Part shown: piece after piece, positions 1 through 7,120 of the stretch | Position numbering within the stretch: the first letter of the stretch is position 1 | How the letters are laid out: the number at the start of each line of letters is the position of its first letter | Assembly: GCA_003695215.1 (NCBI GenBank) | Contig: RFIM01000244.1 | Span: forward strand, 1-19,872 | Source of the DNA: Chloroflexota bacterium | Lineage (GTDB): Bacteria > Chloroflexota > Anaerolineae > Aggregatilineales > UBA2796 | Length of the DNA stretch: 19,872 nucleotides | Reading direction: 5' to 3' | Notes under the pieces: model-generated | The model's input: only the letters and a program-made list of their open reading frames with translations | Databases searched by the model: none | Told to the model about the DNA's origin: nothing | Position numbers and translations under genes: made by a program

Positions 1-3000
1 CTACAAAGCGCCGACTTGCCCGAGCCGCTGATCGTCTTTGTCGAGGTTGATGAGCCAACCCTTGATCTGCGCACCTTCGCGCCTGACGTGATCTTGGTAA
101 CCTGCGAGCACCTGTACCGCTCGCCATCGCTGCTCGGCCATCTCGTGCTGCAAAATCCTGAAGTACCGCTGATCTTGCTGACGGACTCAGAGCACTTTGA
201 AGCAGCTTGTGCGCTCGCCGAGCCCTACGCTGCGCTCACCTTCGATTACCAGCATCATGATGGCAAGATTCTGCGCCAACTGATCCACTTCGCCCTGAGA
301 CATAACGATCGTAGCTCGGCCGTGCGCATTTTATCCGAGCAGGAAAACCTGCTCCAGAACTTGGTCAATCACAATGCAGATGGCATTTTGGTGATCGATC
401 ACGAAGGGATCATTCGCTTTGCTAACCCTGCAGCAGCAGCGCTCTTTGAGCGCCCGCTGGCGCGCCTGCTCGGCATGCCGTTCGGCTATCCGCTAGTGCT
501 CGGCCAGATGACCGAGCTGGATATCATGACGCAAAGCGGCAGTGAGCGCATCGCCGAGATGCGCGTTGTGCAAACGCTGTGGCAAGGACGGAGCGCCTAC
601 CTGGCCACACTGCGCGATGTGACAGAGCGCATTCAGGCGCAGCGCTACCTGCAACAGCGCTTGGCTCTGGAGAGCCTGCTGGCCACGATCTCGGCGCAAT
701 TCGTCAGCTTGCCAATTGCCGAAGTTGATGAGCGTATCGCGCACGCGCTTGAGACGTTAGGTAATTTCATAGGCGCGGATCGTGCCATGCTCTTGAACTT
801 CACGCTGCCGCCTTCACCGCTGACCATCACGCACCTGTGGGAAGCGCCACACATCGTCGGGCGCTTCCCAGACGTGCCGCTTGAAGCGCCATATCATTTC
901 TACAAAGAGGTCTTTGAGCGCCAAGAGGTTCTGATCATCCCTGAGGTGCAACGCCTGCCTGAGGATCATGTGGTGCGCAGCTTCCTGACGGCACGTGGCG
1001 TGCGCACGCTGATGGCAATTGCCATGCGCGATCAAGGCACTTTGCGCGGCTGCCTGATCTTCTCTGCAGTCAGCCAGGCGCGCCCTTGGCACTATGAAGA
1101 TGCCGCGCTGCTCGCCATTGCGGCTGATGTCTTCGCGAGTGCGCTGCGCCGCGCCGAGATCAACCGCACTCTGCGCGAGAGCGAAGCGCGCCTGCGCTTT
1201 GCCGTCAGCAATGCGCCTATTGCGCTCTTCACCTTCGATAGCGAAGGCGTGGTCAACTTCATGGAAGGCTCGCTGCTGGATGCGCACTTCGCTGAGCTGC
1301 GCCAGTGGCGCGGCTACTCAGCCTTAGGCGATGTTTTCATTGGCGCGGCTTTGGCGCGCGTTCTGCAAGGCGAAAAGCAAACTGTGGTCATCAGGCCTAA
1401 CCCGACGAGCGTCCTCGAGATACGCCTGATGCCGCTTCAGGATGAGAACGGGCAGATCATTGGCGGAATCGGAATCTCGATTGACGTGACTGAGCGTCAG
1501 CGCGCTCAGGAAGCTGAAGTGCAGCGCAGCGCTGTGCTCAAAATACTGGCAGAGGCTTCGATCGCGCTGACCAGCTCGCTAGAAACAGAGCGCGTGCTAG
1601 AGACGATTCTGGAGTATGCCGAGCGCCTTGTGCCATGCGATGGCAGCACAGTGATTTTGTTCGATCTCGGCAAAGGCTACGTTAGCATGGCACGCGGGCG
1701 CTCTAGCCATGTAACCCGAGAGCGCTGGAAAACTTTATTTGAGCGCGTGGACGTGCGCGCCAAGATTGAGTATATACGCCGTACCAACCGCGCTGAGCTG
1801 ATCCCGAACACAGATGAAGCGCCGCACTGGATACCGATCGAAGGCACTGAGTGGATCAAGTCCTACATCGGCTTGCCGATTGAGATCGAAGGGCAAGTCG
1901 TCGGCTTGCTGAATTTCGATAGCGCCACACCAAATTTCTTCACTCAAGAGCATGTCGAGCGCCTGCAAACGCTCGTCGGCTATGCAGCGATAGCGCTTCA
2001 GAACGCGCGCCTGTACAGCACGATTCAGCAAAATGCCAAAGACCTGGAGCGGCACGTGCGCAGGCGTACGCTTGAGCTGGAAGCCGAACGCGCGCGGCTA
2101 CGCGCCATCCTAGATGCGATTGAAGAAGGCGTGATTTTCTTCGAAATGCAAGATATCTGGCGCGCGACCTATACTAACCCTGCCTTTCATCGCCTCTTCG
2201 GCTACGCCGAGTCTGAGATCGTCGGGCGATCAGTGCAGGAACTTGCGGCAAGCTGGCCTATGTCTGAATCGCAGGTATCCATCGAGCAGATTGGGCAAAT
2301 CCTAGAGCGCGAGGGCTACTGGCAAGGCGAGGTGCGCTCTGCGCGCAGAGATGGCAGCCGCTTTGAGGCAAAAGTTGCTGCCAGCAAGGTGACGGATTTG
2401 CGCGGCAGATTCGTCGGCACGGTCATTTTAGTGCGCGATATCAGCGCAGAAAAGCGTTTGCAGGCACAAAAAGATCGCTTCATCGCTAACGCTGCGCACG
2501 AGCTGCGCACGCCGCTCACTAATCTCAAGATGCGGCTGTACTTGTTGCGCCGTCAGCCTGAGGCCGCTGACGATCACTTGAGAGTCTTGGAGCAAGTGAC
2601 GCGGCGCATGCAAGCGCTGGTAGAAGATCTGCTGGATATCACGCGCTTTGAGCGCGGCATGATCGCGCTCAACCGAGAGCAATTGTGCCTGCAAGAGCTG
2701 ATCGAGGAGGTGATCCATGTGCAGCGGCCGCATTTTGAGCAAAAGCAAGTGGCGCTGCACAGCGCCTTGGCTGAAGAAGCGCTATATATCTTAGCGGATG
2801 CTGAGCGCTTGACGCAGGTGTTCACCAATTTGCTGGTGAATGCGCTAAACTATACGCAGGAACAAGGGCAGGTGCTGGTGCGTTTGACGCGAGAGGCAGA
2901 GCAAGCCGTTGTGGATGTGCAGGATAACGGCATCGGTATCGATGCCGAATCGCTCAAGCATGTCTTTGAGCCGTTTTTCCGCACGCATCTGGGCACGCAG

Positions 3001-3144
3001 CGCGGCACAGGGCTTGGTTTGACCATAGCGCAGGAGATTGTGCAGGCGCATGGCGGCACGATCGAGGCCTTTAGCCAGGTTGGCCATGGCACGACTATGC
3101 GCGTACGCTTGCCGCTTGTTCAGCAAGCACACACAGCTATCTAA
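1..3144 (+). CDS. Soluble multi-PAS/GAF sensor histidine kinase, 5' end outside the window
   Basis: Cytoplasmic sensor kinase expected to autophosphorylate on histidine and pass phosphate to an unidentified response regulator. The frame is open to base 1, so the gene is truncated on the left; numbering here starts at the TTG at 16. Domains in order: receiver-like fold about 1-97, PAS 110-208, GAF 218-380, PAS 389-497, GAF 507-668, a charged coiled coil 668-695, PAS 696-815, HisKA about 820-887 with the H-box HELRTPL (H828), and HATPase about 930-1033 with N-box N942, G1 box D970-x-G-I-G, F box FEPFF and G2 box GTGLGL (997-1002). The receiver-like part has Thr29 where the phosphoacceptor Asp is expected, so it is probably a pseudo-receiver. 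No membrane segment is visible in the part present. The ligands of the PAS and GAF domains cannot be read from sequence. The thioesterase gene follows after about 20 bp. Confidence 0.93.
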   Translation, partial: LQSADLPEPLIVFVEVDEPTLDLRTFAPDVILVTCEHLYRSPSLLGHLVLQNPEVPLILLTDSEHFEAACALAEPYAALTFDYQHHDGKILRQLIHFALRHNDRSSAVRILSEQENLLQNLVNHNADGILVIDHEGIIRFANPAAAALFERPLARLLGMPFGYPLVLGQMTELDIMTQSGSERIAEMRVVQTLWQGRSAYLATLRDVTERIQAQRYLQQRLALESLLATISAQFVSLPIAEVDERIAHALETLGNFIGADRAMLLNFTLPPSPLTITHLWEAPHIVGRFPDVPLEAPYHFYKEVFERQEVLIIPEVQRLPEDHVVRSFLTARGVRTLMAIAMRDQGTLRGCLIFSAVSQARPWHYEDAALLAIAADVFASALRRAEINRTLRESEARLRFAVSNAPIALFTFDSEGVVNFMEGSLLDAHFAELRQWRGYSALGDVFIGAALARVLQGEKQTVVIRPNPTSVLEIRLMPLQDENGQIIGGIGISIDVTERQRAQEAEVQRSAVLKILAEASIALTSSLETERVLETILEYAERLVPCDGSTVILFDLGKGYVSMARGRSSHVTRERWKTLFERVDVRAKIEYIRRTNRAELIPNTDEAPHWIPIEGTEWIKSYIGLPIEIEGQVVGLLNFDSATPNFFTQEHVERLQTLVGYAAIALQNARLYSTIQQNAKDLERHVRRRTLELEAERARLRAILDAIEEGVIFFEMQDIWRATYTNPAFHRLFGYAESEIVGRSVQELAASWPMSESQVSIEQIGQILEREGYWQGEVRSARRDGSRFEAKVAASKVTDLRGRFVGTVILVRDISAEKRLQAQKDRFIANAAHELRTPLTNLKMRLYLLRRQPEAADDHLRVLEQVTRRMQALVEDLLDITRFERGMIALNREQLCLQELIEEVIHVQRPHFEQKQVALHSALAEEALYILADAERLTQVFTNLLVNALNYTQEQGQVLVRLTREAEQAVVDVQDNGIGIDAESLKHVFEPFFRTHLGTQRGTGLGLTIAQEIVQAHGGTIEAFSQVGHGTTMRVRLPLVQQAHTAI

Positions 3145-3165
3145 TGGCCAGGAGAGAGCTTGAAC

Positions 3166-3600
3166 ATGTCGGCAGGGCTGCGCGCCTTTGAGATCAGCAC
3201 GCCTATTGCTATCCGCACCTACGATATCGACTTCGCGGGCATCGTCAGCAACATCGTCTATGTGCGCTGGCTGGAAGATCTGCGCTTGATGTGGCTAGAG
3301 AAGTTCATGCCCTTGCAGCCGATGGTTGAGCGCAAGCATGGGCCAGTGCTGATCGCCACGCATATTGAGTACAAGCGGCCGCTGCGCATGTTCGATCCTG
3401 TCATCGGGCACATGTGGCTCTCAGAGTTAGGGCGCACGCGCTACACAATCAGCGCCGAATTCGTATTGAATGGCGAGGTGACAACACAAGCCACTCAGCA
3501 TGGCGTCTTTGTGGATTTCACCACGATGCGTCCCTTGCCAATTCCGCTTGAGATGCGCCAACAGTTCGAGGCGCTGCACAGGCAAGCGAGGGCGCAGTGA
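3166..3600 (+). CDS. YbgC/4-hydroxybenzoyl-CoA thioesterase family hot-dog protein
   Basis: Likely cytoplasmic acyl-CoA thioesterase of 144 residues, about normal for the single hot-dog YbgC/4HBT family. The N-terminal motif YDIDFAGIVSNIVY matches the family signature in which the Asp of D-x-D-x-A-G acts in catalysis; that residue is D22 here, followed by the expected aromatic and RWLED helix. A second conserved stretch is TRYTISAEF. I chose the ATG at 3166 over an in-frame TTG at 3160 because a GGAGAG ribosome site (3151-3156) lies 9 nt before the ATG but only 3 nt before the TTG. It follows the histidine kinase closely and may be cotranscribed with it. The natural acyl group (short chain, aromatic or ACP-linked) cannot be predicted. 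Confidence 0.85.
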   Translation: MSAGLRAFEISTPIAIRTYDIDFAGIVSNIVYVRWLEDLRLMWLEKFMPLQPMVERKHGPVLIATHIEYKRPLRMFDPVIGHMWLSELGRTRYTISAEFVLNGEVTTQATQHGVFVDFTTMRPLPIPLEMRQQFEALHRQARAQ

Positions 3601-3601
3601 A

Positions 3602-3615
3602 GCCTTGCGCAAGGC
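3602..3615. repeat. 14-bp perfect palindrome after the thioesterase stop
   Basis: GCCTTGCGCAAGGC is a perfect palindrome beginning two bases after the thioesterase stop codon. As RNA it would make only a 5-bp stem with a GCGC loop and has no T-run behind it, so it is not a convincing terminator. It could be a protein site or an RNA processing hairpin. The rest of the 3601-3687 gap shows no promoter that I can defend. Confidence 0.4.
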
Positions 3616-3687
3616 GCATCCATTGAGCAAGCATCCAGCTCTGCTGCAGCCTAGGCAGCGGACTCTAGTCGCAATGGTGTGTGAGAT

Positions 3688-4929
3688 ATGGCCTTACCAG
3701 AATTGATGGGCGAATCGGAATTTCTGCCGCTGCGCCCGACCGTCTCTGCAGTGCAATCGGCCGAGGATACGCTCCAGCGCCTGGCCGCAGCTCTTGAGGA
3801 TATCTTCTTGATCTACAACGTGGAGTACCAAGAGCATCCGATGCCTAACGGCGCTACAGGCCATGCCATTGTCTTTCAAGGCAAGCTGCTGGCTGATTCT
3901 GAGCCGACTTATCCGATTCTGCTCAAGCGCTACGCAGCGCTGGGCTACACGCCTATGCTGCGCCGTCGCCGCAACGTAGATATGGTCGTGCTGATTGAAG
4001 GCACTGTGCAGCCGCGCCGTATCAACTCGCCGCTTTGGTTGCACGTGGCGCTCTTGCTGCTCACCATCATCACTGCCACGCTCAGTGGCGCGCAATTTCA
4101 AGGCGCTGCGCTCAATTGGCGCGCCTTGCAGCGCGGCGATTTCGCCAGCCTCGGCAACGTCATTCAGGCAGGCGCGCCGTTCGCCCTGACCTTGCTGTTG
4201 ATCCTCGGCGTGCATGAGATGGGCCACTACTTCGCAGCGCGCCGCCATAAAGTGGATGTGACCCTGCCGTACTTCATCCCATTTCCGTTCTTCTTGCTGG
4301 GCACGCTCGGGGCCGTGATCTTCATCAAGAGCCCGCTCAACAATCGCAAGGCGCTCTTCGACGTCGGCATTAGCGGGCCGTTGGCAGGCTTTGTGGTGGC
4401 GCTGATCGCCTACATCATCGGCTTGTTTTTGCCGCCTAGCGGCGTGAACAGCCTGTTGCTGCAAGGCGTCGGCAACGAGCGCATCGGAATGCCGATCTTG
4501 CTGCAAGGGCTGGGCGATTTGCTGCGCCCTGACCTGCTGCAGGCTTATGGCGGGCGCAACATCTCGTCGCTGGCGGTTTTCGTGGCGCGCCAACCGATCG
4601 CCTTCGCCGCTTGGTTCGGCATGCTGCTGACCGTGCTGAATTTGCTGCCCATCGGCCAGTTAGATGGCGGTCATGTGATGTACACGCTCTTCGGCGAGGC
4701 CTCTTGGACGATCGCCTTGCTCACCTTTGCTGTCATGATCTTTCTCGGCTTGACGATCTTCCCGAGCTTGCTGTTCTTCGCTTTCCTCGCCTTTCTGACA
4801 GGCCTGCGCCATCCGCCGCCGGGCGATGACATCACACCGCTGGATAGGCCGCGCAAACTGCTCGGCTATGCCACAATCGTGCTGTTCTTCCTGATCGGCA
4901 CAGCTACGCCGTTCACTTTCGGCCGTTGA
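3688..4929 (+). CDS. Site-2 protease (M50 zinc metalloprotease), EGY-like
   Basis: Intramembrane zinc protease of 413 residues that would cut membrane-embedded substrates such as anti-sigma factors; the substrate is unknown. The zinc motif HEMGH (H176, E177, H180) sits at the end of a hydrophobic helix, and the third ligand is in NLLPIGQLDGGH (D326), both diagnostic for peptidase family M50. A soluble N-terminal region of about 110 residues precedes the first membrane helix (about 114-135); further hydrophobic segments lie near 160-182, 195-212, 225-248, 303-320, 340-372 and 392-407. The arrangement resembles plant/cyanobacterial EGY proteases, without a PDZ domain. The ATG at 3688 has only a weak ribosome site; ATG 3706 is an alternative. 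It ends just before an intrinsic terminator. Confidence 0.92.
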   Translation: MALPELMGESEFLPLRPTVSAVQSAEDTLQRLAAALEDIFLIYNVEYQEHPMPNGATGHAIVFQGKLLADSEPTYPILLKRYAALGYTPMLRRRRNVDMVVLIEGTVQPRRINSPLWLHVALLLLTIITATLSGAQFQGAALNWRALQRGDFASLGNVIQAGAPFALTLLLILGVHEMGHYFAARRHKVDVTLPYFIPFPFFLLGTLGAVIFIKSPLNNRKALFDVGISGPLAGFVVALIAYIIGLFLPPSGVNSLLLQGVGNERIGMPILLQGLGDLLRPDLLQAYGGRNISSLAVFVARQPIAFAAWFGMLLTVLNLLPIGQLDGGHVMYTLFGEASWTIALLTFAVMIFLGLTIFPSLLFFAFLAFLTGLRHPPPGDDITPLDRPRKLLGYATIVLFFLIGTATPFTFGR

Positions 4930-4932
4930 TGG

Positions 4933-4960
4933 ATCGCCCGGCGCTCAGCTGGGCGATTTT
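4933..4960 (+). terminator. Rho-independent terminator after the site-2 protease
   Basis: ATCGCCC (4933-4939) pairs with GGGCGAT (4951-4957), and the inner bases 4940-4942 pair with 4948-4950 (one G-T), giving a 10-bp stem with a 5-nt loop and a TTTT run overlapping the stem foot. It lies 4 bp after the protease stop and 10 bp before the end of the convergent gene. Confidence 0.75.
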
Positions 4961-4970
4961 CTCAGGCGCT

Positions 4971-5384
4971 CTAGGCCCGCTTATCGACGTTGATCAGCCA
5001 GTCCATCGCCTTATCAGGATCAGTGAAGACGCGCACCGTCACGCCCTGATTGGCAAACGACTCCACGAATTGAATCATGTTCATGCGCCCCGCGACTGAC
5101 TCAGGCACCACAAGCGCCCAGTACTTCCAGCCTGCAGCCATAGTGCGCGGCAACCAGACCTCGTCAATCCACTTGGCCTCTTCATCCGTGACGCCTTCAA
5201 TAGCGCGGTTATCGGAGAGCCATTTGAAAGCTCTGCGCTCGATCAGGCAGTCCGTGCCGCGCATGAGCGCTTCCTTCAGGTAATCGCCGCCGATGCCGAG
5301 CCGATAGACGTGATGGACGATTCCTGTTTCCTCATGGAACCAGAGCGTGACGTATTGATTATCAATGAGCGTGATCGTAGCCAT
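4971..5384 (-). CDS. Small STAS/SpoIIAA-like (SEC14-type) protein
   Basis: Cytoplasmic protein of 137 residues with no catalytic motif that I recognise. Its pattern resembles, from memory, the short 'STAS/SEC14 (SpoIIAA-like)' proteins of Bacteroidota and Chloroflexota: an N-terminal strand pair (YVTLWFHEETGIVHH), a central KWLSDNR motif, W-rich WKYWALVVPE, and a C-terminal VTVRVFTDPDKAMDWL. Such proteins have been treated as anti-anti-sigma-like or phosphorelay-associated, but no biochemical role is firmly known to me. The start ATG at 5384 is supported by AAAGGAA six nt upstream. It stands alone, facing the site-2 protease gene and divergent from the zinc-ribbon gene. Confidence 0.7.
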   Translation of the reverse strand: MATITLIDNQYVTLWFHEETGIVHHVYRLGIGGDYLKEALMRGTDCLIERRAFKWLSDNRAIEGVTDEEAKWIDEVWLPRTMAAGWKYWALVVPESVAGRMNMIQFVESFANQGVTVRVFTDPDKAMDWLINVDKRA

Positions 5385-5433
5385 AGCGCATTCCTTTGTC
5401 AGTGAAACTGGGGATCATAGAGAGTCTGATAGG

Positions 5434-5494
5434 TTCAGCCGCGTTAGACAAGCCGCGCTTATAACAAGAATCTTTCAATATACTTCAGCCGCGT
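5434..5494. repeat. 11-bp direct repeats 50 bp apart in a divergent control region
   Basis: TTCAGCCGCGT occurs at 5434-5444 and again at 5484-5494, with start points exactly 50 bp apart, close to five helical turns. The core AGCCGCG also occurs at 5451-5457, and GCCGCG again at 5514-5519. The repeats lie between two divergent genes (start codons at 5384 and 5570), so a regulator site is possible. A TATACT hexamer at 5479-5484 could be a rightward -10 box, but it has no good -35. Confidence 0.4.
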
Positions 5495-5553
5495 GCTGGT
5501 GCATAAGAGGCTTGCCGCGTTCAGCGCTGCGCGGCAAAATTGGCAGAGACTAC

Positions 5554-5561
5554 AAAGGAGG
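5554..5561 (+). promoter_or_regulatory. Ribosome binding site that fixes a GTG start
   Basis: AAAGGAGG is an almost full anti-Shine-Dalgarno match, 8 nt before the GTG at 5570. It lies inside the longer open frame that begins with TTG at 5540 and therefore argues for the downstream GTG start. Confidence 0.8.
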
Positions 5562-5569
5562 TAGATCGC

Positions 5570-5989
5570 GTGCGTTCACCTGTCTACCCTGATGTTGAGA
5601 TGGTTGGCACGATGATCGAAGGCGTGCATATCGATCACTGTCCGCGCAGTGGCGGCCACTGGCTAGATGGCGGCGAGTTGGCGCTACTGGCTAAGCGCCC
5701 TATTGAAGAAGTGGACGCGCTGCTGCGCGCTGGGACGCCCGTGGAGCGTCTGATCCACGAGAGCAGCCGACTCTGCCCGCGCGATCATACGCCGCTGCAA
5801 CAGATCGAATTCCCTGGCTACGCGCACCTGAAAATTGATCTCTGCACGACTTGCAGCGGAGTGTGGTTAGACGCGCGCGAGCTGAGCCAAGCGCTCACTT
5901 TGCTAGGCAGGCCTGCCAGCAGCGCTGAGCCTTTGAAGCCGACGAGTGGCGTGCTTCATCTGATCCGACGCCTGCTCGATCGCGGCTGA
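5570..5989 (+). CDS. Small protein with two zf-TFIIB-like zinc-ribbon repeats, the first degenerate
   Basis: Protein of 139 residues from the GTG at 5570, chosen for the strong AAAGGAGG site. It contains two copies of the zf-TFIIB-like module whose signature is CPxC...CPxCxGxWLDxGEL. In the first copy the leading cysteine pair is missing, and the second knuckle is reduced to HCPRSGGHWLDGGEL with one Cys. In the second copy the knuckles read CPRDH and CTTCSGVWLDARE, so one clear CxxC pair remains and Asp/His may complete the site. Such small proteins are widespread, cytoplasmic and of unknown function. It faces the aldo/keto reductase gene across a 44-bp gap. Confidence 0.8.
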   Translation: MRSPVYPDVEMVGTMIEGVHIDHCPRSGGHWLDGGELALLAKRPIEEVDALLRAGTPVERLIHESSRLCPRDHTPLQQIEFPGYAHLKIDLCTTCSGVWLDARELSQALTLLGRPASSAEPLKPTSGVLHLIRRLLDRG

Positions 5990-6021
5990 ACGGCGCGCCA
6001 CGCGTTGCAACCGATTCAGCC
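5984..6021. terminator. Possible hairpin between convergent genes
   Basis: GGCTGAA (5984-5990) and TTCAGCC (6015-6021) form a 7-bp inverted repeat around a 24-nt loop that contains GGCGCGCC and GTTGCAAC palindromes. It lies between the zinc-ribbon gene and the end of the aldo/keto reductase gene. There is no T-run on either strand, so a terminator role is only a guess. Confidence 0.25.
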
Positions 6022-6033
6022 AGGGCTACAAGT

Positions 6034-7059
6034 CTAGGGCTGCTGCCAATCGATTTGATCGCGTGTGCCGCCATAGACGATGTTGCGAATCTCGCCGCTG
6101 GCCAGAAAATCATGCGGGAAGCCCAGATCGATGCGGCTGACTGCCTCAAGGCGTGCCAGATGCGTCGGCTCTAGCTGCACGTTCAGCGCGCCAAGATTAT
6201 CTTTGAGCTGCTCCAGCTTACGTGCGCCCAGCAGCGGGATGATCAGGCCGCGCTGTTGGCGCAGCCAGGCGATCGCCACTTGTGAAGGGCTTGCGCCGAT
6301 CGCTTCAGCAATGGCGCCAACCTCGCGGGCGATGTTGAGCGCTTGCTCAGCGATCTGCCAATTGGCAGCGCGTCCTTGCACGCCTTCGCGCCCTGCATTG
6401 TACTTGCCCGTCAGCACGCCGCTGCCTAAGATGCCCCATGGCGTGACGGCAAGGCCGAGTGCCTGCGCCATGGGCAATAGATCGCGCTCAGCGGCGCGGT
6501 CAACCAAGCTATAGCGAATTTGCAGGCCTGTGAAGCGCGTCCAGCCGCGCAGATCAGCGAGCATGTTCGCCATTGAGACGATCCAGGCCGGCGTATCCGA
6601 GATGCCGATGTATAGCACCTTGCCTTGCCGCACCAGATCATCAAAAGCGCGCAGAATCTCGTCTAAGGGCGTCAAGAAGTCCCAAGCGTGCAGCCAGTAG
6701 ATATCCACGTAATCTGTGTTCAAGCGGCGTAGGCTGGCTTCAAGGGCCTGCAGCATATTTTTACGATGGTTGCCGCTGAAATTTGGATCGCCGCTGCGCG
6801 TGCTGAGCGTGTATTTGGTCGCCACCACGAAGTGTTGCCGATCTGAGGCGATGAACTCGCCGACCAGGCGCTCGCTAGTGCCGCCTGTGTAATTGTTCGC
6901 TGTATCAATGAAATTGCCGCCTGCCTCCGCATAGGCATCGAAAAGCTTGCGCGCCTCTTCCTTGGGCGCGCCCCAGCCCCAGTCCTCGCCGAAAGTCATA
7001 GTGCCGAGCGCCAGCTCCGAGACGCGCAAGCCACTTCTGCCGAATAGTTTATAACGCAT
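6034..7059 (-). CDS. Aldo/keto reductase
   Basis: NAD(P)H-dependent oxidoreductase of 341 residues with an (alpha/beta)8 barrel, expected to reduce aldehydes or ketones, possibly sugars. The catalytic tetrad is complete: D52 (FIDTANNY), Y57, K82 (VVATKY) and H124 (YWLHAWD). The C-terminal half carries the usual cofactor-loop features (IPLLGARKLEQLKDNLGAL). The length fits the AKR families found in bacterial carbohydrate clusters. I prefer the ATG at 7059 over an upstream TTG at 7095 because the family starts with MRYKxFGRSGLxVSELALG. It lies 61 bp downstream of the glycosidase gene on the same strand, so it may be the last gene of that operon. The substrate is unknown. Confidence 0.92.
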   Translation of the reverse strand: MRYKLFGRSGLRVSELALGTMTFGEDWGWGAPKEEARKLFDAYAEAGGNFIDTANNYTGGTSERLVGEFIASDRQHFVVATKYTLSTRSGDPNFSGNHRKNMLQALEASLRRLNTDYVDIYWLHAWDFLTPLDEILRAFDDLVRQGKVLYIGISDTPAWIVSMANMLADLRGWTRFTGLQIRYSLVDRAAERDLLPMAQALGLAVTPWGILGSGVLTGKYNAGREGVQGRAANWQIAEQALNIAREVGAIAEAIGASPSQVAIAWLRQQRGLIIPLLGARKLEQLKDNLGALNVQLEPTHLARLEAVSRIDLGFPHDFLASGEIRNIVYGGTRDQIDWQQP

Positions 7060-7120
7060 CGCCCTCAAGCCTTTCTTAAACGTGCCAAACAACACTTAGA
7101 GCGAATGACGATGTCGAATT

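Noticed and set aside
3602..3687. Terminator between the thioesterase and protease genes
   Set aside because: The palindromes here lack a T-run and form only short stems.
3694..4593. Open frame of 299 codons on the minus strand
   Set aside because: It is the antisense of the site-2 protease, with the Gln/Arg/His-rich composition expected of a shadow of a membrane protein gene.
5540..5569. TTG start for the zinc-ribbon protein
   Set aside because: The strong AAAGGAGG site lies inside this stretch and points to GTG 5570.
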